Below are positions 20,675-32,022 of a stretch of DNA of 64,000 nt, piece by piece. This DNA comes from Euryodendron excelsum (Eukaryota > Streptophyta > Magnoliopsida > Ericales > Pentaphylacaceae). The notes below the pieces were generated by a model. It did not search any database. It saw nothing but the letters and a program-made list of their open reading frames with translations, and was not told the origin of the DNA. The stretch spans positions 28,326,318-28,390,317 of the forward strand of contig CM065379.1 in assembly GCA_033060915.1 (NCBI GenBank). Reading direction: 5' to 3'. Numbering within the stretch: the stretch's first letter is position 1; each line of letters opens with the position of its first letter. The translations under genes and the position numbers were made by a program.

Positions 20675-20985
20675 GAGCCTCATTCAACGTGAAAAGGGTC
20701 TGCAAACTTAACCTAAAAATCATATATTTCGATATACAGAGCTCGAGCACCTCCAAAACCCTAGTATCCTTAGGTTCTCCAAACCCTAGCCACCCTACAC
20801 AAACCCTAGTCTCCTATACACTCATACACGCCCTCATACATTCATATACAAGCCTTCAACCCTCCTTCAAAGACTTGAAGAGCTGCCATCTAAAGCTTGA
20901 AGACAACTCTTGAAGATTGGAGACGAAGATCAAGACGAAGACCGAAGACCGAAGACTGCACGACGCGCAAAATAAATAAGAGACA

Positions 20986-20996
20986 CAAGGTAGGAT
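20986..20996 (+). promoter_or_regulatory. S1 conserved splice donor
   Basis: CACAAG|GTAGGATC, with the intron predicted from 20990. It matches the donor-like site of the other LTRs. Confidence 0.5.
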
Positions 20997-23900
20997 CTCT
21001 ATTTAAATTTATACACTTCCCCCCTCTCTCTTCTCTCTCCTAACCCACTTGGGTTTTCTCTATTTTAATCCCCCATCTCTTCCCCCCCCCCCTCTTTCTT
21101 TGCATGCTTGAAACAAGGGGTTTTCCGGTCTATGTGTAGGATTGGGCTATTGGAGAGTCACCGTGTCCGGGGCTTTATTCTAGTCTAACCAAAGACCACG
21201 TGGGTCCGGCCCCCTTGATTATGTGGTGAAACCTTAGCCTTGTATGTTCCCGACCCCAAATTGCATTGTGCATATCATAATCTTGCATCTTCCAAAATCC
21301 GTTTTCAAAGTTGTTTTTCAAAACGTTTTCAAACTTGTTTTCAAAATTGCATCAAAATCTCTTTTTCAAAAACTTGTTTTCAAAACCACAATTCTAGGGT
21401 GATTCTAGCATTTCCATGACTAGGGTTGTTTTAGGAAAGTGTTACATTAAAAGTGACAATTTTGGTCTATATTTTCAAATCTTATTGTTTTCCAAAACCA
21501 CTTTCTTAAAGTGGTTCTAGCCCTCTTATGGTTAGAATTGCTTTAGGAAAGTGAGACGTTTTCATACTTTCCAAAAAAACTCTCTCTTCAAAAATCTCTT
21601 CCTAAAAATCTCTTTTTCAACATACTTTCTTAAAACTCTCCTCTTCAAAATTGTTTTCAAAAACTCCCTTCCAAAATCTATTTTTCAAAACTATCTTTTT
21701 CAACTCCTCTCCAAAATCTTTTCCTCAAAATTTACTTTCTAAAAACACTCCCTAGATTCACCTTCCTAAAAACTCTCTCAAAAAACCTTTCTAAAAAACT
21801 CTCTTTCCAAAATCTTCCTTCTAGAAATTTCCTCTCTAGGATTTTCCTTCTAAAATCTACGTTTCTAAAAACACACTTTCCAAAACTCTTTCTCTTTAAA
21901 ATCTTTTTCCAAAAACTCCCTCTTCAAATTCACTTTCCAAAAATTCCTCCATAGGATTCCCCTTCTAGAAAACCTTCGTTTCCAAAAACGCATTTTTCAA
22001 AAACTCTTTCCTTAGAGCCCAAGTCAAGCCCTAGAACTCACCATTAGGAAACCCTAATTTTCTTTCCAAAAACATGGTTTTCAAACTTTGCCCCAAACCT
22101 AGGTTTCCAAAATCTCTTGTTTTCACATCCACACTATACGTATTTCCAAAACCTCTTTTCTACGTTAAAATTCCACACTTTCAAAACTAGGGTTTCTAGA
22201 ATCTCCCTTTCCAAATCCTTGTCAAATCAAATTTTCCCTTTAAAAAGTCAAATCCAATCTCCTCATTAAGGAAACTAAATCCAATCCTCCGTTTTTGGAA
22301 ACAAATCCCAAACATTTCCTAATTCCACTTCTTTCTAATTTCCTACCTTCCTAAACCATAAGTTTCCTAAACCTAAACTCTAAATCTTTCTTTAAATTTC
22401 AAAATCCAAATCTTTCCTAATTCAAATCCTTCCTAAACTTCCACTTTCCTAAACCTTAAGTTTCCAAAAACTTGAACATAAAAATCTTTCCTAATTCTAC
22501 CTTCTTTTCAAATCTTAACTTTTCAAACTTTTCCTAAACTCAAACCTTTCCTAATTTCAAGATTTTTTAAAATTCAAACTCTAAAACTTTCTAAATCTTA
22601 AACTTTCTAAATTTCAAATCTTTTTAAAATCAAAACTTTCTAAATTTGAAACTTTCTCAAGTTAAATCTTTCTAAACCTAAATCTCTCCAAAGTTCTAAA
22701 CTTTCCAAAACTTCAAAATTTTTCTAAATCTAAGGCTTTTCTAAACTCAAAACTTTCTTAATTCAAACATTTCCTAAACTGAAAACTTTCATTTTTCAAA
22801 CCTTTCCCAAAACGAAACTTTCTTATTTTCAAAACTTCCTTGTTTTCAAACATTCCAAAATTCAAAACTTTCTTAATTTGAAACTTTCCAAATTTTAATC
22901 CTTTTTTAAACAAAACTTTTCCTAATTCAAAACATTTCTAAATTCAATACTTCGCTATTTCAAAAAATTTCCTAATTTGAAAACTTTCCTAATTCGAAAC
23001 TTTCTTAATTCAAAACTTTCCTAAAGTTGAAACATTCCAAATTCAAAGCTTTCCTAAGTTGAAACTTTCCTAATTTTAAAATCTTCCTAAATCGAACCTT
23101 TCCTAATTCAAACATTTCCTAAATCCAATCTTCCCTAATTTCCTAAACCATCCAAGTCAAGTCAAATATTTTCTAAGTCTCTTCTCTTTCCTAAGTTTAG
23201 GTTTCCTAAAACCAAGTCTTTCCAAAATCAATCTTTCCAAAGCAAGTCCAATCTTTTCAATTTCAATTTCCAATCTCCTCTTCTAATCTCAAATCAAATT
23301 CAATTTTCAATTCAATTTCTTTCTTTAAATCAACTCATCTCTTTTCAATCGGACTCCGGTCCGAACTACGACTAACCTGATTCCCTCAAAGGGATACGTA
23401 GGCAACCTTCATAGGTGCGGTCACAACACTCTTCAAACTTTCAATTCCACCCTCATGGGTGCACTTTCCATCTTTTCAAATCTCAAATTCCAATCTACTT
23501 TCAAACTTCCAATTTCAAATTTCTATTTCCAAATTTTTAAACTTTCCAATTTCAAATTCCATCTCTTCAAATCTATTTTCAAATCAACTTTTTTTCAAAT
23601 TTATTTTCAAATCTATTTTTCAATTCTCTTATCTTGCACTTGCATCTCATGCATCATGTTTTTTTTAAACATTGTTTTCCAAAGTGGATAGGATTGGACA
23701 TGGGTTAATTAAAGACTCTCATAGGTAAATCTAGGGTAGATTGACATATAGGTACCGAAAGGGCGGGGTAGGGTGATAGCTTAGTACGCCTTCCCTACAC
23801 GTAACCAACCTTCGAACCTAGGATCACTGATTTCAAAGACCAAAAAGGAGTTATTTTTCTAAAAATGGCTAAATATTTTCCAAAGGTTGCCAAACAACCT

Positions 23901-24183
23901 GTTTTTCTTAAAAACCCTTTCTTGAGGAGATATTTTCAAATCGTTTTCCAAAACCCTAAGTGTAGTCTTCTGATTATTCTTAGTTTTTTTAGGTGACCTA
24001 ACTCACCTTAATCAAGTTAGGTGGCGACTCTGAATCTTTTTCAAAAGCCCTTTATTCAAACTAGTTTTTCAATTCAAACCTAGTCGTACTCATTCTTCTA
24101 GGAGGGTGAGTTCTAACGAGAGAGTACAACATTTTTCCCACTTGTGTGAGTATTCCTCGAGTGCGAAAAATCTGGGCGCGACA

Positions 24184-24188
24184 CCTTT
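24184..24188. repeat. S1 target site duplication, right copy (CCTTT)
   Basis: Follows the LTR end GACA and is then followed by CTAACTAGAAAGG, which continues the E2 leader. Confidence 0.93.
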
Positions 24189-24539
24189 CTAACTAGAAAG
24201 GACATATCAGGGTAATAATGCAAGTGCACATGCAGTGTGTGTGTGATTTTTGAAAGCGGAGGGAAGAGCCCAGCAATTCCCATTCATCCTATTCATCACA
24301 TTCATGCATGGCAGTTAATAAAATTTAAACAAAATGTGTACCTACAAAATAAAGATGCAAGAGTTAGTATGCGGATGGCAAACTTAATACAAGATAATAT
24401 GAATAAATGCATGTTTTTTTAAAACAATTTTGAAATTTTGGTTTTGAAAATTTAAAGTGAATAGGATTGAACAAGTTAATTGAAGACTCTACATGGGTGA
24501 AGGGTAAAAAGACATGACTACGGCCTAACCCTCTAAGTG
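24189..24539 (-). other. E2 leader, PBS-proximal part
   Basis: Aligns with the E1 leader at about 4014-4388, including the GTGTGTGTGATTTTT stretch and the segment just after the PBS (GGTTAGGCC on the minus strand). It was continuous with 18543-18863 before S1 inserted. No gene is visible. Confidence 0.8.
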
Positions 24540-24557
24540 TCCCCAGTGGAGTCACCA
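24540..24557 (-). promoter_or_regulatory. E2 primer binding site, tRNA-Arg type
   Basis: On the minus strand TGGTGACTCCACTGGGGA, two bases after the LTR end. It differs from the E5 site by one C-to-T change at a CpG. The LTR-internal complement of this element (24712-24721) carries the same change. Confidence 0.88.
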
Positions 24558-24559
24558 AC

Positions 24560-27500
24560 TGTCGCGCTCAGATTTTTCACACTGGAGGAATACACACACA
24601 AGCAGGAAAAAATGATGTACTCTCTCGTTAGAACTCACCCTCCTAGAAGAATGAGTGCGACTAGGTTTGAATTAAAAATTGGTTTGAATTAAGGGCTTTT
24701 AGGAAAGATTTGGAGTCACCACCTAACTTGATTAAGGTGAGTTAGGTCATCTAAAAACTAGGCATAATCTGAAGACTACACTTAGGGTTTTGAAAATACC
24801 ATCTCAAGATAGGGTTTTAAGAAAAACAGGTTGTTTGACAACCTTTAGAAAACATTTAGCCTTTTTTTGAAAATAACTCCATTTTGGTCTTTCGAAAACA
24901 ATGATCTAGGTTCGGAGGTTGGTTAGGTGTAGGGAAGACGCACTATGCCATCACTCTACCCCGCCCTTGCGGTACCTACATGTCTATCTACCCTAGATTC
25001 ACCTATGAGAGTCTTCAACTAACCAATGTTCAATCTTATCTACTTTGAAAAAAAAATGTTTAAAAAGAAATTTAACATAATGCATGATATATAAGTGCAA
25101 AAAAAGAGAATTGAAAAATAGATTTGGAAAGACATTGATTTGATTTGAAAAGGAAGAGATAGAAGTTTGTATTTGGAAATAAGGTTTTGGAAATTGAAAA
25201 TAGAGATTTGGACTTGGAAGTTTGAAAATAGATTGGAGATTTAGAAAGATTTTGTGAAAATAAAAACTTGAAAAATGTTGTGACCGCACCTATAAGGGTT
25301 GCCTACGTATCATTTTAGAGGAATCAGGTCAGTCGTAGTTCGGACAGGAGTCCGATTGAGAATAGAAGAGTTGATTTGGAAGAGAAATGGAGTTGGAATA
25401 CGAATTGGAATTGAAAATGTAGGAAATTTGGACTTTGATTGAAAGATTGAAAAGATTGGTTTTGAAAGACTTGGTTTTAGGAAACCTAGACATAGAAACT
25501 TGAAAAAAAAAAGGATTGGACTTGACTTGGAAAGATTTTAGAAAAGATTTGACTCGAATGTTGGACTTGGAAGATTTGGAAAGATTGGATTTAGGAAATG
25601 TTCAAATTAGAAAAGTGTCATTTTAGGAAAGTTTTGGTTTAGGAAAGTTTTGATTTAGGAAAGTTTCAACTCTGGAAAGTTTTGAATTAAGAAAATTTCA
25701 ACTTAGGAAAGTTTTGAATAAAGAATGTTTCATTTTAAGAAAGGTTTTGAAATAGGAAATGTTTTGAAAATAAGGAAGTTTTGAATTTAGAAAGTTTTAG
25801 ATTTAGAAAGATTTGAAGTTTTAGGAAAGTTTAGAATTTAGAAAGTTTGTAAGTTTAGAAAGATTTAACTTAAGAAAGTTTTGAATTTATAAAACTTTGA
25901 ATTTGGAAAGATTTGAAATTTAGAAAGATTTGGATTTAGAAAGTTTTAGAGTTTGAGTTTTAGAAAATCTGGAGATTAGAAAAGGTTTGAGTTTAAGAAA
26001 GATTTGAAAACTTAGATTTAGAAAGTTAAGATTTGGAAAGGGATAGAATTAGGAAATGGCGGAATTAGGAAAAATTTGCAAGTTTAATGTTTAAGGAAAG
26101 ATTTAGAAGTTCCAGGAAAGCTATGGTTTAGGAAGGTAAGAAATTAGAAGAGAGTTGAATTAGGAAAGATTTAAATTTTGAATTTTAAAATTTAGGAAAG
26201 ATTTTTATGTTTAAGTTTTGGAAACTTAAGATTTAGAAAAGTAGAAGATTAGGAAGGATATGAATTAGGAAAGATTTGGATTTGAAAGGGATTGGATTTT
26301 GTTTCTAAAAGAGAATGTTTGATTTTGTTTCCAAAAACGGAAGACGGGATCTAGTTTCCCAAATGGGAGATTGGATTTGGTGACCTAAAGGGAAGATTGG
26401 ATTTGACACGGATTCGGAAAGAGAGGTTTTAGAAACCCTAGATTTGGGAATACTATAGTTTTGTCGTAGAAAATAGGTTTTGGAAATATGTAGTTTTGAT
26501 ATGAAAAGGGAGATTTTGGAAACCTAGGTTTTGAGGCAAAAAAAATAAGGGATTGAAAATCATGTTTTTGAAAAGAAAACTAGGGTTTCTTAATTGTGAG
26601 TTCTAGGGCTTGACTTGGGCACCAAGAAAAGGGATTTTTGAAAAGTGAGTTTTTAGAAAGGAAGATTTTGGAGGGAGATTCTAAAGAGGAGTTTTTAGGA
26701 AATGTATTTTGAAAAGAACTTTAGGAAGGAAGTTTTTGGAAAGTAAAACTTTGAGAGAATTTTGGAAACAAGATTTTGGAAGAAGCTTTTTAGAAAGAGT
26801 TTTTAGGAAAGTGAATTTTGAGGAGAGTGTCTTTAGAAAGTGGATTTCGAAGAGAGCGTTTTGGGAAAGAGTTGAAAAGAGAGTTTTTGAAAAATAGATT
26901 TTTGGAGAGAGTTTTTAGAAAACAATTTCGGAAAGGAATTTAAAGAGAGTTTATGGAAAGCATGTTGAAAAAGAGATTTTTAGGAGGAGATTTTCGAGAA
27001 GAGATTTTGGAATGTATATATAAAATATCTCATTTTTCTAAAGCAATTCTGACCATAAGAGGGCTAGAACCACTTTAGGATAGTGGTTTTGAAAATAACT
27101 AGATTTGAAAATATGGACATGAAAGTCACTTTAAATGTAACACTTTCCTAAAGAAATCCTAGCCACGGAAAGGCTAGAATCAACCTAGGATTGTGATTTT
27201 GAAAACAAGTTTTGAAAAAGAAGATTTTGATGCAATTTTGAAAACAATGTTAGTGCAAGTTTTGAAAACGAGTTTGAAAACAAAATTTTTTTTTTTTGAA
27301 GAATGCAAGATAATGATGTGCACAATGCAAATTGGGGTCATGAACATATAAGGTTAAGACTTCACCACATAATCAAGGGGGCCGAACCCACATGGTCTCC
27401 GATTAGACTAAAAGAACGCCCCAGACATGGTGACCCTCTAATAGTCTAATCCTACACATGGACTGGGAATCCCCTTATTTCAAGCATGCAAAGAAAAGGG

Positions 27501-29630
27501 GGAAGAAGATGGGGGATTAAAATAGAGAAAACCCAAGTGGGTTAGGAGAGAGAAGAGAGGGGGGGAAGTGCAGAAACTTAAAGAGAAAGCCTACCATATG
27601 TCATGTTTATTTCGCTTGGCTTTGCACGCCTTGCTCTTCTTGCTTTTTCTTCGGTCTTCGCTTCAATCTTCGAGAGTTTTGTCTTGGTCTTCGAGAGCTT
27701 CAATTTGTAGCAATCCAAGTCTTCAATGGAGAGTTGGAGGCTACTGTATAAGTATATGGGGGTGTGTATGAGTGTATAGGAGGCTAGGTTTTGTATATGG
27801 TGGCTAGGGTTTAGAAAACCTAGAGAAGCTAGGGTTTTGGGAGGCTACAAGCTCTGTATATCGAATATTAGGGTTTTTAGAGAGAGTTTGCGGACCCCTT
27901 TCATGCTGGAATAGGCTTTGTATTTATAGAGATGAGATAGACCTGGCACCTGTTGTAGTGGCGCCAGGGCAAAATTCCTCTTGGCACCACTAGGAGTAGC
28001 GCCAACTAGTTAGGAAACTTTGTAAGTCGGTAAGCAACGTATCTTGGGAAGATTTGGGCGCCTATACTAGTGACTACCATGTAATTTTTAGTCTAGCTTC
28101 ACTAGGAGTGACACTAGAAAGTCTGGGAAGGATTTAAGGGACCAGGAATGACCCGTAAGGCCGGAAAAAGGGCAGGAACACTTAGAACAGTGTTCTGGAA
28201 GTATGGGAATTGAAAAATGAAGATAGGATGTGTCGGAAGGATTGACCGGGCCATTAGGGGTAAAACGGTCAATCGGGCCGGAAAGCTACCGGGACAGACC
28301 CGGAATGTCCTGGAAAAACACTTGAGATATGGAAACATTATTTAGAATATTCTTAAAGGTTTCCGGTTTGATACCCAGGGCCAGTGTGGTCGAAAAAGGT
28401 GACCGGCCCCCTAGGGGCAAAACGGTCATTTTACACTGGGTTTGCCGGAACTAACTCGGAATGATCCGGAAAGGTAAAGAAAGGTTGAGAATACTGTAGG
28501 AGGCATTCTTAGGAAATTACCAGTTTGATACCCAGGGCCGGTGTGCTTCCCGGGGCATTCGGATGCCTCGGGGCAAACTGGTCATCTTGACCGAAAAGTT
28601 TCATAATTAACCCGAAACGGACTGGAGGGCACCTAATCATGTCGGATTCATTTTAAGACAATCTAGAAAGGTGGACTTGTCATTCTGAGGGCTTAGGTAT
28701 GCTCTCAAGAAACATGCTAAAAAATGGCCCTAGGGCCAGTTTGGTCATTTTTCACTGGAGTGGGCTAGCAGGCACTGGTGTTGACCTGGGTTTTGAGTGT
28801 TTCCGCCACTCTAACGACGGTCTCATGATACAGGGGTTTGTTAGCAATTCCCTATATCGACCTGTTTGTGAGTATTTCTGCTACTTTGACGGTTGCGATG
28901 TTTGCGAGTATTTCTGCTACTCTGACGGTTCGCGATCATTCCCGAGACTGCCTGATCTCTAGAAGCTCCTAAAGGGACTTAGCGCCTGAGAAGTCAACTT
29001 TCTTGGAAGGTGTGCCTAAATGGACATTTCTGCATTGGCGGGCTAGTAGACACCAAAGGTGGACTGTTCTACCATCTAGGGGACTTGGGGTCTCATCCTG
29101 ATTGACAGTTTTAAAGGGACTTACCATTTCGAAGGGATTTTTCTTCGAAAAACGTGCCGGATTGGATAGAATTGCTGTCTCGAGGAATCAACTATCTCGA
29201 GAGGGGGATTGGAATTGGAATTGGAAAGGGGACTTACCGTCTTCGGAAAGACGTGCCTGATTTGGATTTGGAAAGGGGACTTACCGTCTCCGGAAAGACG
29301 TGCCTGATTTGGAATTGGAAATGGGACTTACCATCTTTGGAAAGACGCGCCTAATTTGAAATATGAAAGGGGACTTACTATCTTTAGAAAGACGATCCTA
29401 GTTTGGAAAGGGGACTTACTGTCTTCGAAAAGACGTGCCTGGTTTGGAATTGGAAAGGAACAATGTCCTTAAGGTCATTTTGCCTTTATTTGGGCCTAGC
29501 GGGGCCCGCGAAGCGATGAATAGACAAGATTAGACTTAGAGAGTTGATTTCGATTGGAATACGTCCATATTGACTTGAGTACAAGTCTGGACGGACCGTA
29601 GACAGAGCGGTAAAAAATGGGGTGCTTACA
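24560..29630 (-). repeat. E2 5' LTR (5071 bases)
   Basis: On the minus strand it runs from TGTAAGCACCCCATTTTTTACC at 29630 to GAGCGCGACA at 24560, then the PBS. TATA lies at 27928-27919, a donor-like GTAGG near 27594, the purine-rich tract at 25360-27010, and a short-unit U3 array at 29170-29455. The U3 array differs from the 81-base array of the other LTRs and resembles that of the E2 3' LTR at 10960-11240. Confidence 0.92.
29170..29455 (-). repeat. Short-unit hairpin array in E2 U3
   Basis: About five copies of a 45-47-base unit containing GGAAAGGGGACTTACCGTCT and TCGGAAAGACGTGCCT. The stem on the sense strand is GTCTT-TCCG-AAGAC. Compared with S1 the closing pair is T-A instead of C-G, so pairing is kept. 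Confidence 0.75.
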
Positions 29631-30294
29631 CTAACCGGCTGCAAGGTAATATGACGGCCAATGAATGAAAGCCCCGTGATAATGGCCTAGTCTAACAGAG
29701 CCGGTCCCAGCTCTAAGCCCATAAAGTACAAGGTTCCTGTCTAGCCAAACCATCTCTCAACCAAGGCTAACACCAACTGGCGGTTCAAGTGGTTTGTTGT
29801 AATCCTATGAAAGCCTTGTCCCTAATCTCTGACAGAAAGGCACGGTAGGATGGAGCAGCCCGCTGCATGGTACTAAATACTTGGTGAACGGCTCCCCTAA
29901 ATGATGTATGTACTTTGGGAGGGGCCAAATGCTTCCGAGAATAAGCACTGGAATGATGAGCTAGGTCTCCCATTGGTGGAATGTCTGGCACCTCTAAATC
30001 CCACAAATCTACATATGTTTGCCTTCGCTTGGTAGAAGTCCTCTCGTAACCAAGTACAAGATCTCCTAGGCTCGGTGCCTCATCCTAGGCATCCATCTCC
30101 CCCTTGAAAACAGGCTCTACTACAAGAAAAAGATCAACCAGAGGCATACTCCCGTTCCCACTCTAGCCAGAAGAAGCCATATTAGTAGACCGGTGGCTGC
30201 CCATAGAACGACTAGAACTGCTGATAGAATCCCTACGAGCCCCCTTCCTAGACCGATGTCTCCACTCAGAACCATCATCACCAACATCGGCCAT
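29631..30294 (-). pseudogene. E3 antisense ORF, N-terminal part, PMD-like
   Basis: The ATG at 30294 follows the predicted acceptor. The product starts MADVGDDGSEWRHRSRKGAR, a charged, serine-rich leader. After several stops comes a frame (30006-29785) with TYVDLWDLEVPDIPP in its neighbourhood and FRGAVHQVFSTMQRAAPSYR. It is followed, in a different frame, by LVERWF (29764-29747), TGTLYFMGLELGPALLD and AIITGLSFIGR. That last pattern resembles the start of the plant mobile domain (LVERW, TFxL, E, then D...L.GL..G). The ORF is cut at 29631 by the E2 LTR. Several stops and frame changes show it is dead. The family call is from memory and moderate. Confidence 0.55.
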
Positions 30295-32001
30295 CCTGAA
30301 AAGCAAGTAAAGGCAAAGATATCAATATACGGTTTATGCAGTTCAAAAGAAAAAGGTATAGAAAAATAAAAAGAAAGGAAAGAAAAGAACAATGCAAATC
30401 TCGTTCCCCTGCCTTGGCAAAGTCTAATCTGTCATATTCCTCAGTTTTCAAGTTTTCTACAATAAAAAAAAAAAAATTCTATCAAAAAATCATTTTTCAA
30501 GGTTTCCGAGCGGTTTCCAAAAGTGTATTTCAGAGTCAATATCCAAAGCTAATTTTAAAATCGAATTTCAAAGTTTTATTCAAAATCCATTTCAAGGGTT
30601 TTTAAACTTTTCCTTCAAAAGTTTTATTCAAAGTCATTTTCAAAGGGTTTTTAAACTTTTTCTTAAAAACTTTTATTCAAAATCATTTTCAAAGGGTTTT
30701 TGAACTTTTTCTTCAAAAGTTTTATTCAAAGTCATTTTCAAAGGGTTTTTAAACTTTTCCTTTAAAATTTTTATTGAAAGTTCATTTTCTACGGTTTTTT
30801 CTAAACTTTTCCTTCAAAAATTTTTATTCTAAGACCCCCTGAGTTTCTTGGGATCTTTTCTGCCAAAAAGACACCATCCTCAAAGGTTTTATCTCTTTTT
30901 CCTTTTAAAAGATTTTATTTCAAAAATTCCTAACTTTATCTTCATTTTGAAAAATTTTAGCAATGTCCCATTTGTAAATAGTTCCTACAACACCCAAAAT
31001 TCTGCAATAAAACACAAACTGTGCACCCCCACGATATCATAAGCACATGCCACAGACAACCACAAGAGAATTCATGCACATTTTTAAGGTTTTCAAAATT
31101 TTCAACAAATGTTTTTATTCTCCTAAAATCCATGAGTTTTTAGAATGCCTACAAAATCATTCAAAGATACTTCAAATATTTTCTAAAAATTTTCCATATT
31201 TTTATCAATATCAAACATGAGAAATTCAATTGATTTTTTAATTCCCTTTATTGTACATGTATTTTTTTATTTTTTGAAAAATAAAAAATTCAAAAAGTTT
31301 TCAAAATATCACAAAACTTTGCACAGTTATTTAACACATTTTTCTAAGGTACACGATATAAAAATCTAGCAAGACACAGCAAAACCCAAGCTCGTAGGAG
31401 TAAAACCTCATTTCCTGCTTGGAAACCTTTGCGAGTAAACATGCAAAACTATTCAAACTCAATCAAACGATCATCAAAATACAAAAACAAAACGTCAATT
31501 TTGACTATTTACACAACTCATACGGAGTTCTATACATCCAAATCAACACAAAACAAAAAAACTCACCTTTTGGTGTATTTGAGCGAAATCTTCTTCTCTG
31601 GCCATAATTTTGGTGACTTTCCAGCTTCTCCTATACTTACCCCTTTAATGCCCAAAGATTCCTCCTTGCAAAACCTCAAAAAAGGCTCTCAAAACTTCAA
31701 ACATTTTCATAAACCCATAAGCCCTGAATGAATGAGTTGCAGAGCGTTTTAATTCCTTGGCTTGGTGCCATTAGTAGTAACGCTAAGGCAATTTTATGCC
31801 TGATGCCACTAGGAATGGCGCCACAAGCTAGTTCTGGGCAAGTTTGGCCTTTTTCCCACCAGAATTCAATTTTGAAATGCCCCATTGGGCCAATCTGCAA
31901 TTTTCAAGCTCTCGTCCTCAAAAACTTCCAATTCCAATCTTTCCAATCGCCTCGCAGTCAGCATAAGAACCTTACTTTAGCATTTTCAGACTTGGACAAG
32001 C
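30295..32001 (-). promoter_or_regulatory. E3 antisense ORF intron and upstream region
   Basis: On the minus strand a donor AAAAG|GTGAGT at about 31567 and an acceptor TTTTCAG at 30296 enclose 1.27 kb of AT-rich sequence with many TTTTCAAAG-like repeats. Upstream, at 31755-31825, lie diverged GGCGCC-type palindromes. E2 has the same arrangement at 11500-12633. Confidence 0.5.
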
Positions 32002-32022
32002 AAAAGACAGAAAAAAAAAGGG
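32002..32022 (+). promoter_or_regulatory. E3 polypurine tract
   Basis: AAAAGACAGAAAAAAAAAGGG, then four bases, then the LTR start TGTAAGC at 32027. The position and purine run fit the plus-strand primer site. It is the only polypurine tract preserved in the window. Confidence 0.75.

Larger units (their letters stand above)
18869..24183 (+). mobile_element. S1: complete solo LTR (5315 bases)
   Basis: It begins TGTAAGCACCCCATTTTTTACC and ends AAATCTGGGCGCGACA. It is flanked by CCTTT on both sides and sits in the leader of E2 in the opposite orientation. No PBS or internal sequence adjoins it, so it is a solo LTR left by LTR-LTR recombination. It is the cleanest LTR for reading parts: 81-base hairpin array 19083-19590, U3 repeats 19790-20340, GGCGCC palindromes 20549-20651, TATA 20665, telo-box motifs 20756-20809, splice donor at 20990, CACGTG block near 21198, pyrimidine-rich tract 21545-23345, hairpin block near 23348, and tRNA-Arg complement at 24022. 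Confidence 0.95.
8757..29630 (-). mobile_element. E2: pol-bearing Tat/Ogre-like element lacking gag, with nested S1
   Basis: Minus strand. The 5' LTR is 29630-24560, the PBS 24557-24540, and the leader is split by S1. Pol runs 18542 to 15202, an antisense ORF region 13991 to about 11490, and a 3' LTR remnant 11391 to 8757, where E1 has inserted. The two LTRs share a distinctive short-unit U3 array (about 46 bases) not seen in the other LTRs, which supports one element. The leader passes to pol within about 230 bases, with no gag or protease. E2 is itself inserted in the antisense ORF of E3; the right flank after 29630 is CTAAC, and the other duplication would be outside the window. Confidence 0.85.

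Noticed and set aside
20756..20809. Interstitial telomere repeat
   Set aside because: The AAACCCTAG motifs are separated by unrelated bases and are not a tandem TTTAGGG array.
20653..20913. ORF conserved between LTRs (YKYRASFNVKRVCKLNLK)
   Set aside because: Its start codon lies upstream of, and the frame runs through, the TATA box (TATAAATACA reads as YKY-like), so no LTR transcript would contain the ATG. The similarity is plain LTR homology.
21551..23668. Many short Phe/Ser/Lys-rich ORFs in the U5 tracts
   Set aside because: They are low-complexity translations of the pyrimidine-rich quasi-repeat, not conserved in frame between LTRs.
29785..30006. Possible host gene exon (LWDLEVPDIPPMGDLAHHSS)
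   Set aside because: It lies in the antisense-ORF position of E3, between an LTR break and the polypurine-tract side, with the same acceptor layout as E2. It is part of the transposon.
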